A stretch of 64,000 bases of DNA, from the NCBI RefSeq assembly GCF_900109945.1, contig NZ_FOBX01000008.1, positions 62,001 through 126,000 on the forward strand. Direction: 5' to 3'. Each line of letters starts with the position of its first letter. Position 1 is the first letter of the stretch. Both the position numbers and the translations under genes were made by a program. Source of the DNA: Bradyrhizobium sp. OK095 (GTDB lineage Bacteria; Pseudomonadota; Alphaproteobacteria; Rhizobiales; Xanthobacteraceae). The notes beneath the pieces were generated by a model. The model made no database searches and was not told where the DNA came from. It saw only the letters and a program-made list of their open reading frames with translations. Positions 34,550-43,162 of the stretch are shown here, piece by piece.

Positions 34550-35032
34550 ATGCAGGTGCGTCCCGCTGATGCCGGTGAGATCGATTATCTCGCGCAACTG
34601 TGGCACGACGCCTGGCATGGGTCGCATGCGCATCTCGCGCCGCTTGAGCTGGTCCGTCTCCGCACGCTCGAGAACTTTCGCGACCGGCTTGCGGTCAAGC
34701 TTCCCGATGTCTGCGTCGTCGGCCCGGCCGGCGCGCCGCTTGGCCTATGCGCCCTCAAGGGCGACGAATTAAACCAGCTGTTCGTGTCGCCCCAGGCGCA
34801 CGGGACGGGTGTAGCTGCTGCGCTGATTGCCGACGCCGAGGCTCGTCTCGCCGCGCGCGGTGTGGAGCTGGCGTGGCTCGCATGCGCGGTCGGCAACATG
34901 CGCGCCGCGCGGTTCTACGAGAAAAGCGGCTGGCGCAACGCCGGCACCTTCGTGATGATGTCGGAGACCTCGAACGGGCCTTTCCCCGTCGACCAATGGC
35001 GCTTCGAGAAGCAGCTGACGCGTACCAATTGA
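34550..35032 (+). CDS. GNAT family N-acetyltransferase
   Basis: A 160-residue acetyltransferase beginning MQVRPADAGEIDYLAQLWHD. Motif A is LNQLFVSPQAHGTGVAAALIADAEARL, with AHGTGVA as the CoA loop, followed by LACAVGNMRAARFYEKSGWRNAG, the typical GNAT end. GGAG about 10 nt ahead supports ATG 34550. The substrate is unknown. Probably cotranscribed with the GNAT gene upstream. Confidence 0.9.
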   Translation: MQVRPADAGEIDYLAQLWHDAWHGSHAHLAPLELVRLRTLENFRDRLAVKLPDVCVVGPAGAPLGLCALKGDELNQLFVSPQAHGTGVAAALIADAEARLAARGVELAWLACAVGNMRAARFYEKSGWRNAGTFVMMSETSNGPFPVDQWRFEKQLTRTN

Positions 35033-35262
35033 GCCTCGCATCCGGGCGACGACGTCCTTTTGTCCGTTCGCACGAAAATGCTTCGTGCGCTGCCTGCGCA
35101 GCCTTCACCAGCAAAGCTCAAACGGTATTGTCTCGCAGGCAACACATGTTGCTGCACTGACAGGGATGACGACGACGCGCTAAAGCCCGACGATGTGCGC
35201 GGCCGTGTGGCTTCGCGAGGGACGCTGAGCCCGGCTCATCCCAATGGAAGAGGAAACGTATC

Positions 35263-35952
35263 ATGGCAATCGGAACCGTCGTGCTCGTGCACGGAGCTTT
35301 TGCGGATGGCTCTTGCTGGGCCAAGGTCATCCCTCTTCTGACGAAGCGGGGCTTGAAGGCTCTCGCAGTTCAGAATCCTCTCAGCTCTCTCGCCGATGAC
35401 GTTGTGGCCGCCCACCGGGTTATCGACATGCAGGAAGGCCCGGTTCTTCTGGTCGGACACTCCTGGGGCGGGGCCGTCATCACCGAGGCCGGCAATCATC
35501 CCAAGGTCAAAGGTCTCGTCTATGTCGCCGCGGGCGCGCCGGACAGCGGCCAGTCCTTCGACGCCTGGTGGAAGCCCTACAAGCCGGCGCCGGGTCTGAC
35601 CGAGATCAAGCCTTACGGCGAAGGCTATGTGGCCCTGACGCAGGAAGGCGTCCGCAAGCACTTCGTGCAGGACATTCCGACCGACGAAGCCGACATCGTC
35701 TACGCAACGCAAGGCCCGCTGGCGGTCAGGTGCTTCGGCGACAAGATCTCGACGGCGGCCTGGCGCTCGAAGAAGTCGTGGTACATCGTTGCAGCCCGCG
35801 ATGAGACCATTCCGCCTGATGTCGAGCGCGACTCGGCCAGTCGGATGGGCGCGGAGACGCTCGTGCTTCAGAGCTCGCACGTGCCGATGCTGTCCCAGCC
35901 CGAGGCCGTGGCCGAATTCATCGCAAACGCGGCTGCGTCCATTGGCGGGTAA
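35263..35952 (+). CDS. Alpha/beta hydrolase
   Basis: A 229-residue hydrolase. The nucleophile elbow is GHSWGG (about residues 65-70), the oxyanion region LVHGAFADGSCW lies at the N-terminus, and the catalytic His is in QSSHVPMLSQPEAV near the C-terminus. The acid is probably the Asp in AARDETIPP. It resembles the small esterase-like hydrolases of the salicylate-esterase/MES group rather than haloalkane dehalogenases. GGAAGAGGAAACG precedes the start. A LysR gene follows after 68 bp in the same direction. Confidence 0.9.
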   Translation: MAIGTVVLVHGAFADGSCWAKVIPLLTKRGLKALAVQNPLSSLADDVVAAHRVIDMQEGPVLLVGHSWGGAVITEAGNHPKVKGLVYVAAGAPDSGQSFDAWWKPYKPAPGLTEIKPYGEGYVALTQEGVRKHFVQDIPTDEADIVYATQGPLAVRCFGDKISTAAWRSKKSWYIVAARDETIPPDVERDSASRMGAETLVLQSSHVPMLSQPEAVAEFIANAAASIGG

Positions 35953-36020
35953 TGGTGGCGTCGCAGTCGTTGCGTTGAGGCCGTCTTGCCTCGGCCGGGG
36001 CGCTTGTCCATGATCCGTCC

Positions 36021-36926
36021 ATGCAACTCGTCGCACTGAAATATTTCGTTGCCGTGGCGGATCACGGCAGCTTCAACGCCGCTGCGGAGCGGCTGGGCGT
36101 CACGCCGTCGACCCTGACGCGAAGCGTCAACACGCTGGAGGACGATCTCGGGCTGACGCTGTTCGAACGCAGCCGGCGCGGCGTCATGCTGACGCCGGGG
36201 GCCGCATCGGTCCTCGCCGAGACCAGGCGCATGCTCGCAAGCCTGGAGGCGGTGACGCAGGCTGCCGAGGGAGCCGCGCGTGGAACGACCGGCGAGCTCA
36301 GGCTGGGCGTGCGTTCTCCGCCGCTCGGCGAGCCGCTGCGCAGCATGCTGGCGCGCTGGCGGGCGGATCATCCGGGCGTGCGGCTCATCATCCACGAGCT
36401 GTCCGATCACGACATCTATGCCGAGCTCAACGCGCGCCGGATCGACGTGGCGCTGGTGCCGAGTTTCGCGCCATGGCCGCGGATCGTGATGGAGCCGCTC
36501 TATCGCGAGCGGATGGTGGCGGCCGTGCCGCAGGATCATGCGCTCGCGGGCCGTGACATCCTGCGATGGTCCGATCTGCGCAGCGAGACGATCTACGTGC
36601 AGGAATGGCCGCAGAGCCACGCCATGCGCGAGTTCTACGCCTCGATGATCGGGATCGGTGTGCCGTTCCAGGCCCAGCCATCGGGCAAGCAGACGGTCTT
36701 CAGCCTCGTCGCCGCAGGCTTTGGCGTCACGCTGGCGCAGCAGAGCCAGGCGGAAGTCAGCTTTCCCGGCGTGGCCTTCAAGATCGTTGACGAGGCGAAT
36801 GCGCAGGTCGAATTCAGCCTGGCGTGGCCACGTGAGGCCGCGGGCGCGCTGATCGGACGCTTTCTCATCTCGATGCGAGCAGGCGCCCTGGATGCCGGGT
36901 TGGCGGCAGAGGGGCAGGGCCGATAA
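36021..36926 (+). CDS. LysR family transcriptional regulator
   Basis: A 301-residue regulator. The winged HTH is at residues 1-60 (LKYFVAVADHGSFNAAAERLGVTPSTLTRSVNTLEDDLGLTLFERSRRGVMLT), followed by the two-lobed periplasmic-binding-like effector domain (GELRLGVRSPP, ARRIDVALVPSF, RERMVAAVPQDHALAG). Most LysR proteins control a divergent gene, but here the neighbour with a plausible link, the alpha/beta hydrolase, is read in the same direction. The effector is unknown. Confidence 0.92.
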   Translation: MQLVALKYFVAVADHGSFNAAAERLGVTPSTLTRSVNTLEDDLGLTLFERSRRGVMLTPGAASVLAETRRMLASLEAVTQAAEGAARGTTGELRLGVRSPPLGEPLRSMLARWRADHPGVRLIIHELSDHDIYAELNARRIDVALVPSFAPWPRIVMEPLYRERMVAAVPQDHALAGRDILRWSDLRSETIYVQEWPQSHAMREFYASMIGIGVPFQAQPSGKQTVFSLVAAGFGVTLAQQSQAEVSFPGVAFKIVDEANAQVEFSLAWPREAAGALIGRFLISMRAGALDAGLAAEGQGR

Positions 36927-36965
36927 GCTCGTAGCCAGGATGGAGCGTAGCGCAATCCGGGAAAC
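36926..36965. repeat. Dispersed repeat fragment after the LysR gene
   Basis: The stretch containing GGATGGAGCGTAGCGCAATC is of a type met many times in Bradyrhizobium intergenic DNA. Only one copy is in this window. It has no coding features. Confidence 0.4.
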
Positions 36966-37082
36966 CTGCCTCGCCATCCTCTCGTGCAGGATCGCTTGCA
37001 AATAATATCTCCGGTAGCTGTTCCTGCGACAGATTCTGTGTCAGCGTGTGGCCCATAGTCTTGCAACTTGGGATTATAGCCC

Positions 37083-37487
37083 ATGCTCCGTCGTGCATTT
37101 CTGGCAGCGGCAGCGCTGCTGTTGACGGGACGCTTGTCGAGCGCCCAGCAACGTCCCACCGGTGAACAGACCGTCCCACGGGTTCTCAACGTCCAGGGGT
37201 TGATCTCGCGAACGCTGAGCATCGCCACAACAGTCGAAGAGGGCGCTGAGCAGATGCTCAGGGGGGCGGTTGCGGAAGCGTTCGGAAAAATCGAGGTGCC
37301 GAACGTCGCATTGAAGGACCTCCCGATGTCGCGTTTCCCGGACCTGTTTACCGGGCAGGGAAATCTGTCGGTCCTTTTGTTGACGGTTCTACAGACTGCA
37401 AAGACGAAGGGCGGCCAGATCATCGTGACACGGCAGGTGGTCGAGGAATCCCTGAAGGAGCATTGTCCCCTTTACCCATTCTGTTGA
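37083..37487 (+). CDS. Hypothetical secreted protein
   Basis: A 134-residue protein with a signal peptide MLRRAFLAAAALLLTGRLSSA and cleavage before QQRPT. The rest has amphipathic stretches (LISRTLSIATTVEEGAEQMLRGAVAEAFGKI) and ends with two Cys (EHCPLYPFC). No family is recognised. It is followed 9 bp later by a small membrane protein gene, so the pair may form a unit. Confidence 0.6.
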   Translation: MLRRAFLAAAALLLTGRLSSAQQRPTGEQTVPRVLNVQGLISRTLSIATTVEEGAEQMLRGAVAEAFGKIEVPNVALKDLPMSRFPDLFTGQGNLSVLLLTVLQTAKTKGGQIIVTRQVVEESLKEHCPLYPFC

Positions 37488-37496
37488 GCGGCGTTC

Positions 37497-37943
37497 ATGG
37501 ACCCGACTGTCCTGGAAGCAACTAAGCTGGCGGTCGGCCTGGCGAAGGACCTCAGCGTACAACTGCTGACGCTCTCATCCGCGTTGATCGGCCTCACCGT
37601 CGTCCTCATCAAGGATGTGAAGAAATCGCACAACGGTGCCGAGCTGATTCTGGCCGTATTGGTGCTGTTCACATACATCGTTTCGATCGTCTTCGGGATT
37701 TACGCGATCATGAAGCTGATCGGATCGCTGGCGCCCGTCAGCGGACCGGTAGTGCTTGGCGTCGACGCGGCAAGGCCGGCAGCCGGTTGGCAGATTATCG
37801 CGTTTGTTGTGGCGACAGGCCTGTTCTCGGTCTATGGCGTCGTGGCCCTGGTATCTTTCTGGTGGAAAGGCGGTCTGACTACGCCGTCTGCGACCGCACC
37901 TCCTCCGGCGCCTCCTGATCCGCCGATCAAGACGGGCTCTTGA
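37497..37943 (+). CDS. Hypothetical membrane protein
   Basis: A 148-residue protein with three helices (LLTLSSALIGLTVVLI, ILAVLVLFTYIVSIVFGIYAIMKLI, IIAFVVATGLFSVYGVVALVSFW) and a Pro-rich tail (PSATAPPPAPPDPPIKTGS). The function is not recognised. It probably belongs with the secreted protein upstream. Confidence 0.6.
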   Translation: MDPTVLEATKLAVGLAKDLSVQLLTLSSALIGLTVVLIKDVKKSHNGAELILAVLVLFTYIVSIVFGIYAIMKLIGSLAPVSGPVVLGVDAARPAAGWQIIAFVVATGLFSVYGVVALVSFWWKGGLTTPSATAPPPAPPDPPIKTGS

Positions 37944-38025
37944 ATTTTGGCGATGCAGCGCCGCTCGGAGCCAGGTCTGACAGCAAGCGCCGTGTCGGGG
38001 CCCATAGGCCCCGACCGGAGCAAGC

Positions 38026-40425
38026 CTAGAACTTGAAGTTCGCGAACGCCCGCACGCCAATACCCGGCATCAACACCTCGTCCTTGGTGTAGGACACCGA
38101 GTTGCGGATGTTTTCGTTGAGGAGATTGTTGCCGACGATGCCGGCCGTCATCTCACGCGCACCGAACAGACGCGGATCGAGCTTGGTATTGTAGCTCACC
38201 TCGGCCTTCAACAGATTGTAGCCCGCCGTCGGCGTCTCCGCGATCACCGCGACATTGTTCTGGGCGAAGGCGTGCAACAAATTGACCCGCATCAGCCAGT
38301 TGTCGTCGCGCCAGAATACGCCGCCGCCCAATCTGACAGGTGGAATGCGCGGCACGTTGGTGCCGTCGGTGAAGGTGGCGCGGACCACGTCGAGCTGGTT
38401 CTCGATGCCCCAGATGCCGCCCTGGAACGCGCCGACATCGAGCTGCGACTGGAATTCGCCGCCGCGGAAGTTGGCATTGCGTTGCGAGTAGACCGCCTGG
38501 TTCAACTCGGCGCCCGGCGTGCCGCACGACGCAAAGTCGCCATCGCACATCACGCCGGTGAGGCGGCGATAGATGAAATTATCGAAATGCGTGTAATAGA
38601 CGGTCGCCTCGAAACGAAATGGCCCCGTCGCCTTGCGGACGCCGAGCTCGACCGATTTCGCGGTCTCGATGGTGAGGTTGGGATTGCCGATGTCGAAGGT
38701 CGCCGTTGCGTCATGGCCGCCGCGGGAAAACAGCTCGGCCGCCTTCGGTGCGCGCTCGACATATTGCGCGGTGAGGCTGCCGACCATGCCGGCCGGCAAA
38801 TCCTGCAAGAGGCCGATGCTGCCGCTCTTCGGCGTGAACGACGGATTGCGCGCAATGCCAGCCTGCGGCGTGCCGTCAGGCAGAAAGTCCGTCGGGAAGT
38901 CCGGCGTGGTGCCGTGCAGCTCGACATGCTCGATGCGGCCGGCGATCTGCGCCCGCGTCTGGTCGGTGAACTTGAACTCGTTGAACGCATAACCGGCGAC
39001 GCGGGTGTTGTTGTTCGGATCCCATAAGCCGTTGAACAGCGTGCCGGGATTGTCGGGGCTTGGCGCGCTCAGCTCCTGATGGCCGACCTGGAAACCGAGC
39101 GCCGTCGTCACCTCGGCGAAGCGCGCGTTGAACGGCATCAACTGCACCTCGGTGCGGATCTCCTGCTCCTTGTTGGTGAACGTCTGCCGGACGCCGTCGC
39201 TGGTGGGGTCGGCGGGATCGGCAAGGCCGATCTCGTTGTGCCGATAGTCGGTCGCGCCGGCCCAGAAGCGGACGGTGTCGATCGCGGCGGCGTCGGGATG
39301 GTACTCGCCCTTGACGTTGATCTTGGTCTGGTGGCCGTCGATGCGCGTGTTGTGGTCGGCGCCGTCGATGCCGGGGATGTGGTAGAGCGCATCGTTCTCT
39401 GTGATCGACGCGCCGATATAGCCGCCCTGGAAGAAGTAGGAGCCGCCGATCGAGGCGCCGTCCGAGCGCGTCGCCGAGTTCGGCTGGCGGCCGTTGGCTA
39501 CGGTGCGCGACTGGTCCGCAAGATACGGATAGCTCGGGATGCCGTAATCAGTGGTGTTGCGGCCATAGACGTCGGCATGGAACGCAAAATTGCCGCCGCC
39601 GGTGTCGAGCAGCACGCCGCTTTCGACGCCGCGATCGACCGAGCTGAACGCGGAGCGGGTCTCGGCGGTGACGCAAGGCGATGTCGCGGCCGCCGCGAGC
39701 GGCGCCTTGGTCGGCATGCCATAGGTCTGGAATGACGGCGCGCAGGACGGCAGCGCATCCGGAATCCGGTTGTTGGTGGCGCTGACGACGCCGCCGATCG
39801 AGGTCGAGCCGTAGCGCAAAGCCGCCGGCCCGCGCACCACTTCGACCTGGTTGGTCGCGAGTGGATCGATCGGAACGAAATGATCCTCGCCGAGATCGGA
39901 CGCGCCGCCTGCATTGGTGCCGTTCTCGACGATGCCGACGCGGTTGACGTCGAGCCCGCGGATGATCGGCCGGCTGGAAGCGCCGGGCGCAAAGCTCGAG
40001 CCGGTAATGCCGGGCTTGGAGAACAGGAGATCGCCGAGCTGACCGCCGCCCTCGCGGCGGATCTCCTCGTTCGGCACCACCGTGACGGTGGCGAACTGGT
40101 TGGTGACGACAGGCAGCACGCCCCGCTGGGGCGCGGCTGTGGCGGCAGCCGCTGCCGGCGCTGCTTCCGCCGTGGCTTGCTGGCTGCGCACGCGTGCGGT
40201 TCGCGTGGTGCGGACCTGGCTACGGGTCGGCACTATTGCTCTGCGCACGATCGGGCTCGGCGCCGTCACGGTGACGGACGGGATCTCGCTCGAGGATTTG
40301 TCCTGCGCTGGAGCTTGCGCAGGCTCTTGTGCAGCCGTTTGGGCCAGCGCGGATGTGGCGGAGGCGCCGAGCAGCAGCAGGCTTGCTCCGGCGAGACGCT
40401 GCACGCGTCGCATTTCAAATGACAT
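38026..40425 (-). CDS. TonB-dependent outer-membrane receptor, candidate zinc receptor (ZnuD-like)
   Basis: A 799-residue receptor with a signal peptide (GASLLLLGASATSALAQ). The TonB box region is PSVTVTAP, and the plug domain is at about residues 100-230 (GGQLGDLLFSKPGITGSSFAPGASSRPIIRGLDVNRVGIVENG, ATNQVEVVRGPAALRYGSTSIGGVV). A 22-strand barrel follows, ending in FANFKF with the terminal Phe. The GEDHFVPIDPLA block in the plug and two Cys-containing loops (SC..SPC, MCDGDFASCG) fit metal receptors of the ZnuD type. A DUF2946 gene precedes it, preceded in turn by a Zur-like palindrome. The zinc role is inferred from that site. Confidence 0.9.
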   Translation of the reverse strand: MSFEMRRVQRLAGASLLLLGASATSALAQTAAQEPAQAPAQDKSSSEIPSVTVTAPSPIVRRAIVPTRSQVRTTRTARVRSQQATAEAAPAAAAATAAPQRGVLPVVTNQFATVTVVPNEEIRREGGGQLGDLLFSKPGITGSSFAPGASSRPIIRGLDVNRVGIVENGTNAGGASDLGEDHFVPIDPLATNQVEVVRGPAALRYGSTSIGGVVSATNNRIPDALPSCAPSFQTYGMPTKAPLAAAATSPCVTAETRSAFSSVDRGVESGVLLDTGGGNFAFHADVYGRNTTDYGIPSYPYLADQSRTVANGRQPNSATRSDGASIGGSYFFQGGYIGASITENDALYHIPGIDGADHNTRIDGHQTKINVKGEYHPDAAAIDTVRFWAGATDYRHNEIGLADPADPTSDGVRQTFTNKEQEIRTEVQLMPFNARFAEVTTALGFQVGHQELSAPSPDNPGTLFNGLWDPNNNTRVAGYAFNEFKFTDQTRAQIAGRIEHVELHGTTPDFPTDFLPDGTPQAGIARNPSFTPKSGSIGLLQDLPAGMVGSLTAQYVERAPKAAELFSRGGHDATATFDIGNPNLTIETAKSVELGVRKATGPFRFEATVYYTHFDNFIYRRLTGVMCDGDFASCGTPGAELNQAVYSQRNANFRGGEFQSQLDVGAFQGGIWGIENQLDVVRATFTDGTNVPRIPPVRLGGGVFWRDDNWLMRVNLLHAFAQNNVAVIAETPTAGYNLLKAEVSYNTKLDPRLFGAREMTAGIVGNNLLNENIRNSVSYTKDEVLMPGIGVRAFANFKF

Positions 40426-40574
40426 GGTCCTGATTCCAATCAGGCGCCGTCCGAAAGATTTCTTTGGTGATCGGAGGCGGCCTGCCGTCGCAGCGCGACG
40501 GAATTCGACTTCAACTGCTCCCGGGCACTCGTCGGCATGCGGCGAGCCCGGGCGTGATCAAGCGAGGTTGGAAG

Positions 40575-40946
40575 TCAGGACGCGGGAGGGGCGCGCGGCT
40601 GGAACGCCCAGCCTGCCGATTTCAGATGGATGAACTCGGCATCGGTGGTGAGGTAGAGCAGCTCGATCGCCTGCGGCAGCAGCAGCAATGGCGGCGCCGC
40701 TGATACGACGGTGCCGGCCATCGCGACCACCGCGCAGATCGCGCAATTGTCGTCGCCCGGCTGCTCGCGGTCGGGACCCCCTGGCGATTGCTTCTCGACC
40801 GAAGCCGACTGCTGGATTGAGGCTTGGGCGAGAGACGTCGCCTGCGCGAACCAGTGGCTGTGGCCAAACGTCAGCGCCAACTGCACCAGCATCGCGAACA
40901 TCGCGAGCCGGGCGCCGTGCCTGATATTCGACCGGAACCACTTCAT
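40575..40946 (-). CDS. DUF2946 family protein
   Basis: A 123-residue exported or anchored protein (MKWFRSNIRHGARLAMFAMLVQLALTFGHSHW). FGHSHW after the hydrophobic segment and the centre DNCAICAVVAMAGTVVSAAPP are DUF2946 marks; the Cys pair and early His pair could bind a metal ion. DUF2946 genes often lie by TonB-receptor or copper/zinc genes. ATG 40946 is preferred over one 21 bp upstream. It is 149 bp before the receptor gene in the same direction, and the palindrome at 40994-41018 is upstream of both. Confidence 0.8.
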   Translation of the reverse strand: MKWFRSNIRHGARLAMFAMLVQLALTFGHSHWFAQATSLAQASIQQSASVEKQSPGGPDREQPGDDNCAICAVVAMAGTVVSAAPPLLLLPQAIELLYLTTDAEFIHLKSAGWAFQPRAPPAS

Positions 40947-40993
40947 CTGGAAAACGCCACCCCGCATCGCGCGGGCCGATCCCCTCGGCCTCT

Positions 40994-41018
40994 CGCGATG
41001 TTATAATGTAACATCGCG
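40994..41018. promoter_or_regulatory. Zur-like palindrome upstream of DUF2946 and the TonB receptor
   Basis: Arms CGCGATGTTA (40994-41003) and TAACATCGCG (41009-41018) flank TAATG; the core GATGTTATAATGTAACATC closely follows known Zur boxes (ATGTTAtaatATAACAT type). The site ends 48 bp before the DUF2946 start. Repression by zinc-bound Zur is the leading reading; another Fur-family member is the alternative. Confidence 0.72.
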
Positions 41019-41091
41019 CGATCGGTCTGCGGATGTCAACGGCATCCAGACAACATCGCGCGGGTGGCCGCGCGATGTGTCGTTCGGGCAA

Positions 41092-43155
41092 CTAGCGCCC
41101 TTCGCGCATCCAGGTCGCCGCAAACGCGCCGAGCAGCAGCAACAGCCCGATCAGGCCGGCGAAGATCGGCAGCACGCCGACGCCCTTCACGACGCTGGCG
41201 TCGCGCATCCGCACGCCCATCCAGCCGTCGCCGGCGAAGGTGCTTGCCGAGCGCACCGGCACGATGCGCGGCAGCTCGACGTTTGTGCCGTCGACCACGC
41301 GCACGGCGTTGCCGCCGGTCGCCTGCGTCAGCGGCTTCAATGTGTCGGTGGCGGAGGTGACTTCCGAAAACTCCTTCGGATTGGTCGGGCCTACATTGAT
41401 CAGCGCTTTCAGCGTGCCGTCGGTGGCAGCCCACAGGCCGAGTTCGCTGGCCGGCAGGCTGGCGCGCCACTCGCCGGGATCGCCTGCGCTCAGCGTCAGA
41501 TCGTGCGACACGCCCGACGGCGAGGTCACGCTCACCGGCTGCACGCTGTCCGCCATGGTCTGGCGCACCACCACGAGATCCTTGCCCTGCAACTGAAGGC
41601 GCAGCGCTTCTTCGTCCAGATCAGGCTGCTTCATCAGCCAGTGCGACATCCGCCTGAGCAAATCGAGGTGCGGGCCGCCGCCTTCATAGCCGCGCGCCCA
41701 CAGCCAGATGTGGTCGGACAGCAAAAGCGCGACGCGCCCTTCGCCGAAGCGAGAGAGAAACAGCAGCGGCTTGCCGTCGAGGCCTGTCATCACAGGCGGG
41801 TTGACGGAATTGCGGGTGTCGACGGTGCGGAAGAAACGGCTCCAGTGCGGCGGCTCGAATGCCGAGCCTTCCAGCCCGCGCGTGACGGGGTGACGTTTGC
41901 CGACGTCGGACAGATGCGCATAGAACGGTTTTTCGCTCACGCCGACGGGTTCGGCCGGCAGCACCGAATCCAGCGGCGTGCGCCAGATGCTGGTGTTGGA
42001 GGCGTAGTCGGGACCGGCCGAGACCAGTACCGCGCCGCCGGAGCGCACATAGCGCGCGATGTTGTCGAAATAGGCGATCGGCAGCACGCCCTGGCGGGCA
42101 TAGCGGTCGAAGATGATCAGCTGGAATTCGTTGATCTTCTGCTGGAACAGCTCGCGGGTCGGAAACGCGATCAGCGACAATTCGTTGATCGGCGTGCCGT
42201 CCTGCTTCTCCGGCGGACGCAGAATGGTGAAGTGCACGAGATCGACGCTGGCGTCGGACTTGAGCAAATTGCGCCAGGTGCGCTCGCCCGAATGCGGCTC
42301 GCCCGAGACCAGCAGCACGCGCAGCTTGTCGCGTACGCCGTCGATGGCGACGACGGCGCGGTTGTTGACCGGCGTCAGTTCCCGCTCGAGCGGGGAGGCC
42401 TCGATCTCGACGATGTTCGGGCCGGCATGCTTGATGTCGACGTCGACGCTGGCGGTCTGGCCGCTCGATAGCGTGCGCTCGTTGATCGGCTCGCCGTCGC
42501 GGCGGACCGTGACCTTGGCGCGCTCACCGGTGACGCCCTGGTCGTCGAGGCGGAAGGTGATGGTCTGGCTCTGCCCGACGATGCCGAAGCGCGGCGCCGC
42601 CGTGATCGCGATGCGGCGGTCGCGCTCGTCCTTCTGCCCGGTGATCAGCGCATGCACCGGCGCCTGGAAGCCGAGCCCGGCGGCGTTGGCGGGAATGTCG
42701 TGGACGCGGCCGTCGGTGATCAGGAACGCGCCGGCGACGCGGTCGACCGGCACGTCCGCCAAGGCCGAGGCGAGCGCGCCGAACAATTTGGTGCCGTCGG
42801 TCTCGCCGTCGGCCTGTGCGGCGTCGACGACGCGGACCTCGAGCCCCTTGATCTTCTTCAGGCCGTCGACCAGCGCTTCCTGCGCCTGCGCGGCCTCGCG
42901 GTTACGGTTGCCGAAATTCTGGCTCGGGCTCTTGTCGACGACGATGGCTGCGACCGAGGTGAGGGGATCGCGGTCCTCGCGGGTGAAGGAGGGATTGGCG
43001 AGCGCCAGCAGGAACAGCACCAGCGCCGCCACGCGCACCGCCGCTCCGCGCGCACGCGCCAGCAGCAGCACGATCGCGATGACGACGATCGCGGCGAGCG
43101 CGATCCACAGCACGATCGCGGGAACAAGCGGCGTGAACGCGATGCCGTAATTCAT
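41092..43155 (-). CDS. Large membrane protein with glutamine-amidotransferase-like fold (BatA-operon type)
   Basis: A 687-residue protein. Two N-terminal helices (AIVLWIALAAIVVIAIVLLLARA, VAALVLFLLALA) come first, then a region with AAIVVDKSPSQN like a VWA domain start, and a C-terminal helix (GVLPIFAGLIGLLLLLGAFAATW). The middle (ELFQQKINEFQLIIFDRYARQG..YVRSGGAVLVSAGP) resembles the class I amidotransferase fold without its catalytic Cys. It ends the moxR-DUF58-DUF4159 operon, 7 bp after the gene before. These proteins are thought to sit in the inner membrane and act on the cell envelope. Confidence 0.8.
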   Translation of the reverse strand: MNYGIAFTPLVPAIVLWIALAAIVVIAIVLLLARARGAAVRVAALVLFLLALANPSFTREDRDPLTSVAAIVVDKSPSQNFGNRNREAAQAQEALVDGLKKIKGLEVRVVDAAQADGETDGTKLFGALASALADVPVDRVAGAFLITDGRVHDIPANAAGLGFQAPVHALITGQKDERDRRIAITAAPRFGIVGQSQTITFRLDDQGVTGERAKVTVRRDGEPINERTLSSGQTASVDVDIKHAGPNIVEIEASPLERELTPVNNRAVVAIDGVRDKLRVLLVSGEPHSGERTWRNLLKSDASVDLVHFTILRPPEKQDGTPINELSLIAFPTRELFQQKINEFQLIIFDRYARQGVLPIAYFDNIARYVRSGGAVLVSAGPDYASNTSIWRTPLDSVLPAEPVGVSEKPFYAHLSDVGKRHPVTRGLEGSAFEPPHWSRFFRTVDTRNSVNPPVMTGLDGKPLLFLSRFGEGRVALLLSDHIWLWARGYEGGGPHLDLLRRMSHWLMKQPDLDEEALRLQLQGKDLVVVRQTMADSVQPVSVTSPSGVSHDLTLSAGDPGEWRASLPASELGLWAATDGTLKALINVGPTNPKEFSEVTSATDTLKPLTQATGGNAVRVVDGTNVELPRIVPVRSASTFAGDGWMGVRMRDASVVKGVGVLPIFAGLIGLLLLLGAFAATWMREGR

Positions 43156-43162
43156 GTTGATC

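Noticed and set aside
35069..35089. Hairpin CGCACGAA-AATGC-TTCGTGCG after the second GNAT gene as a terminator
   Set aside because: The stem is good but no T run follows on either strand, so it was not listed as a terminator.
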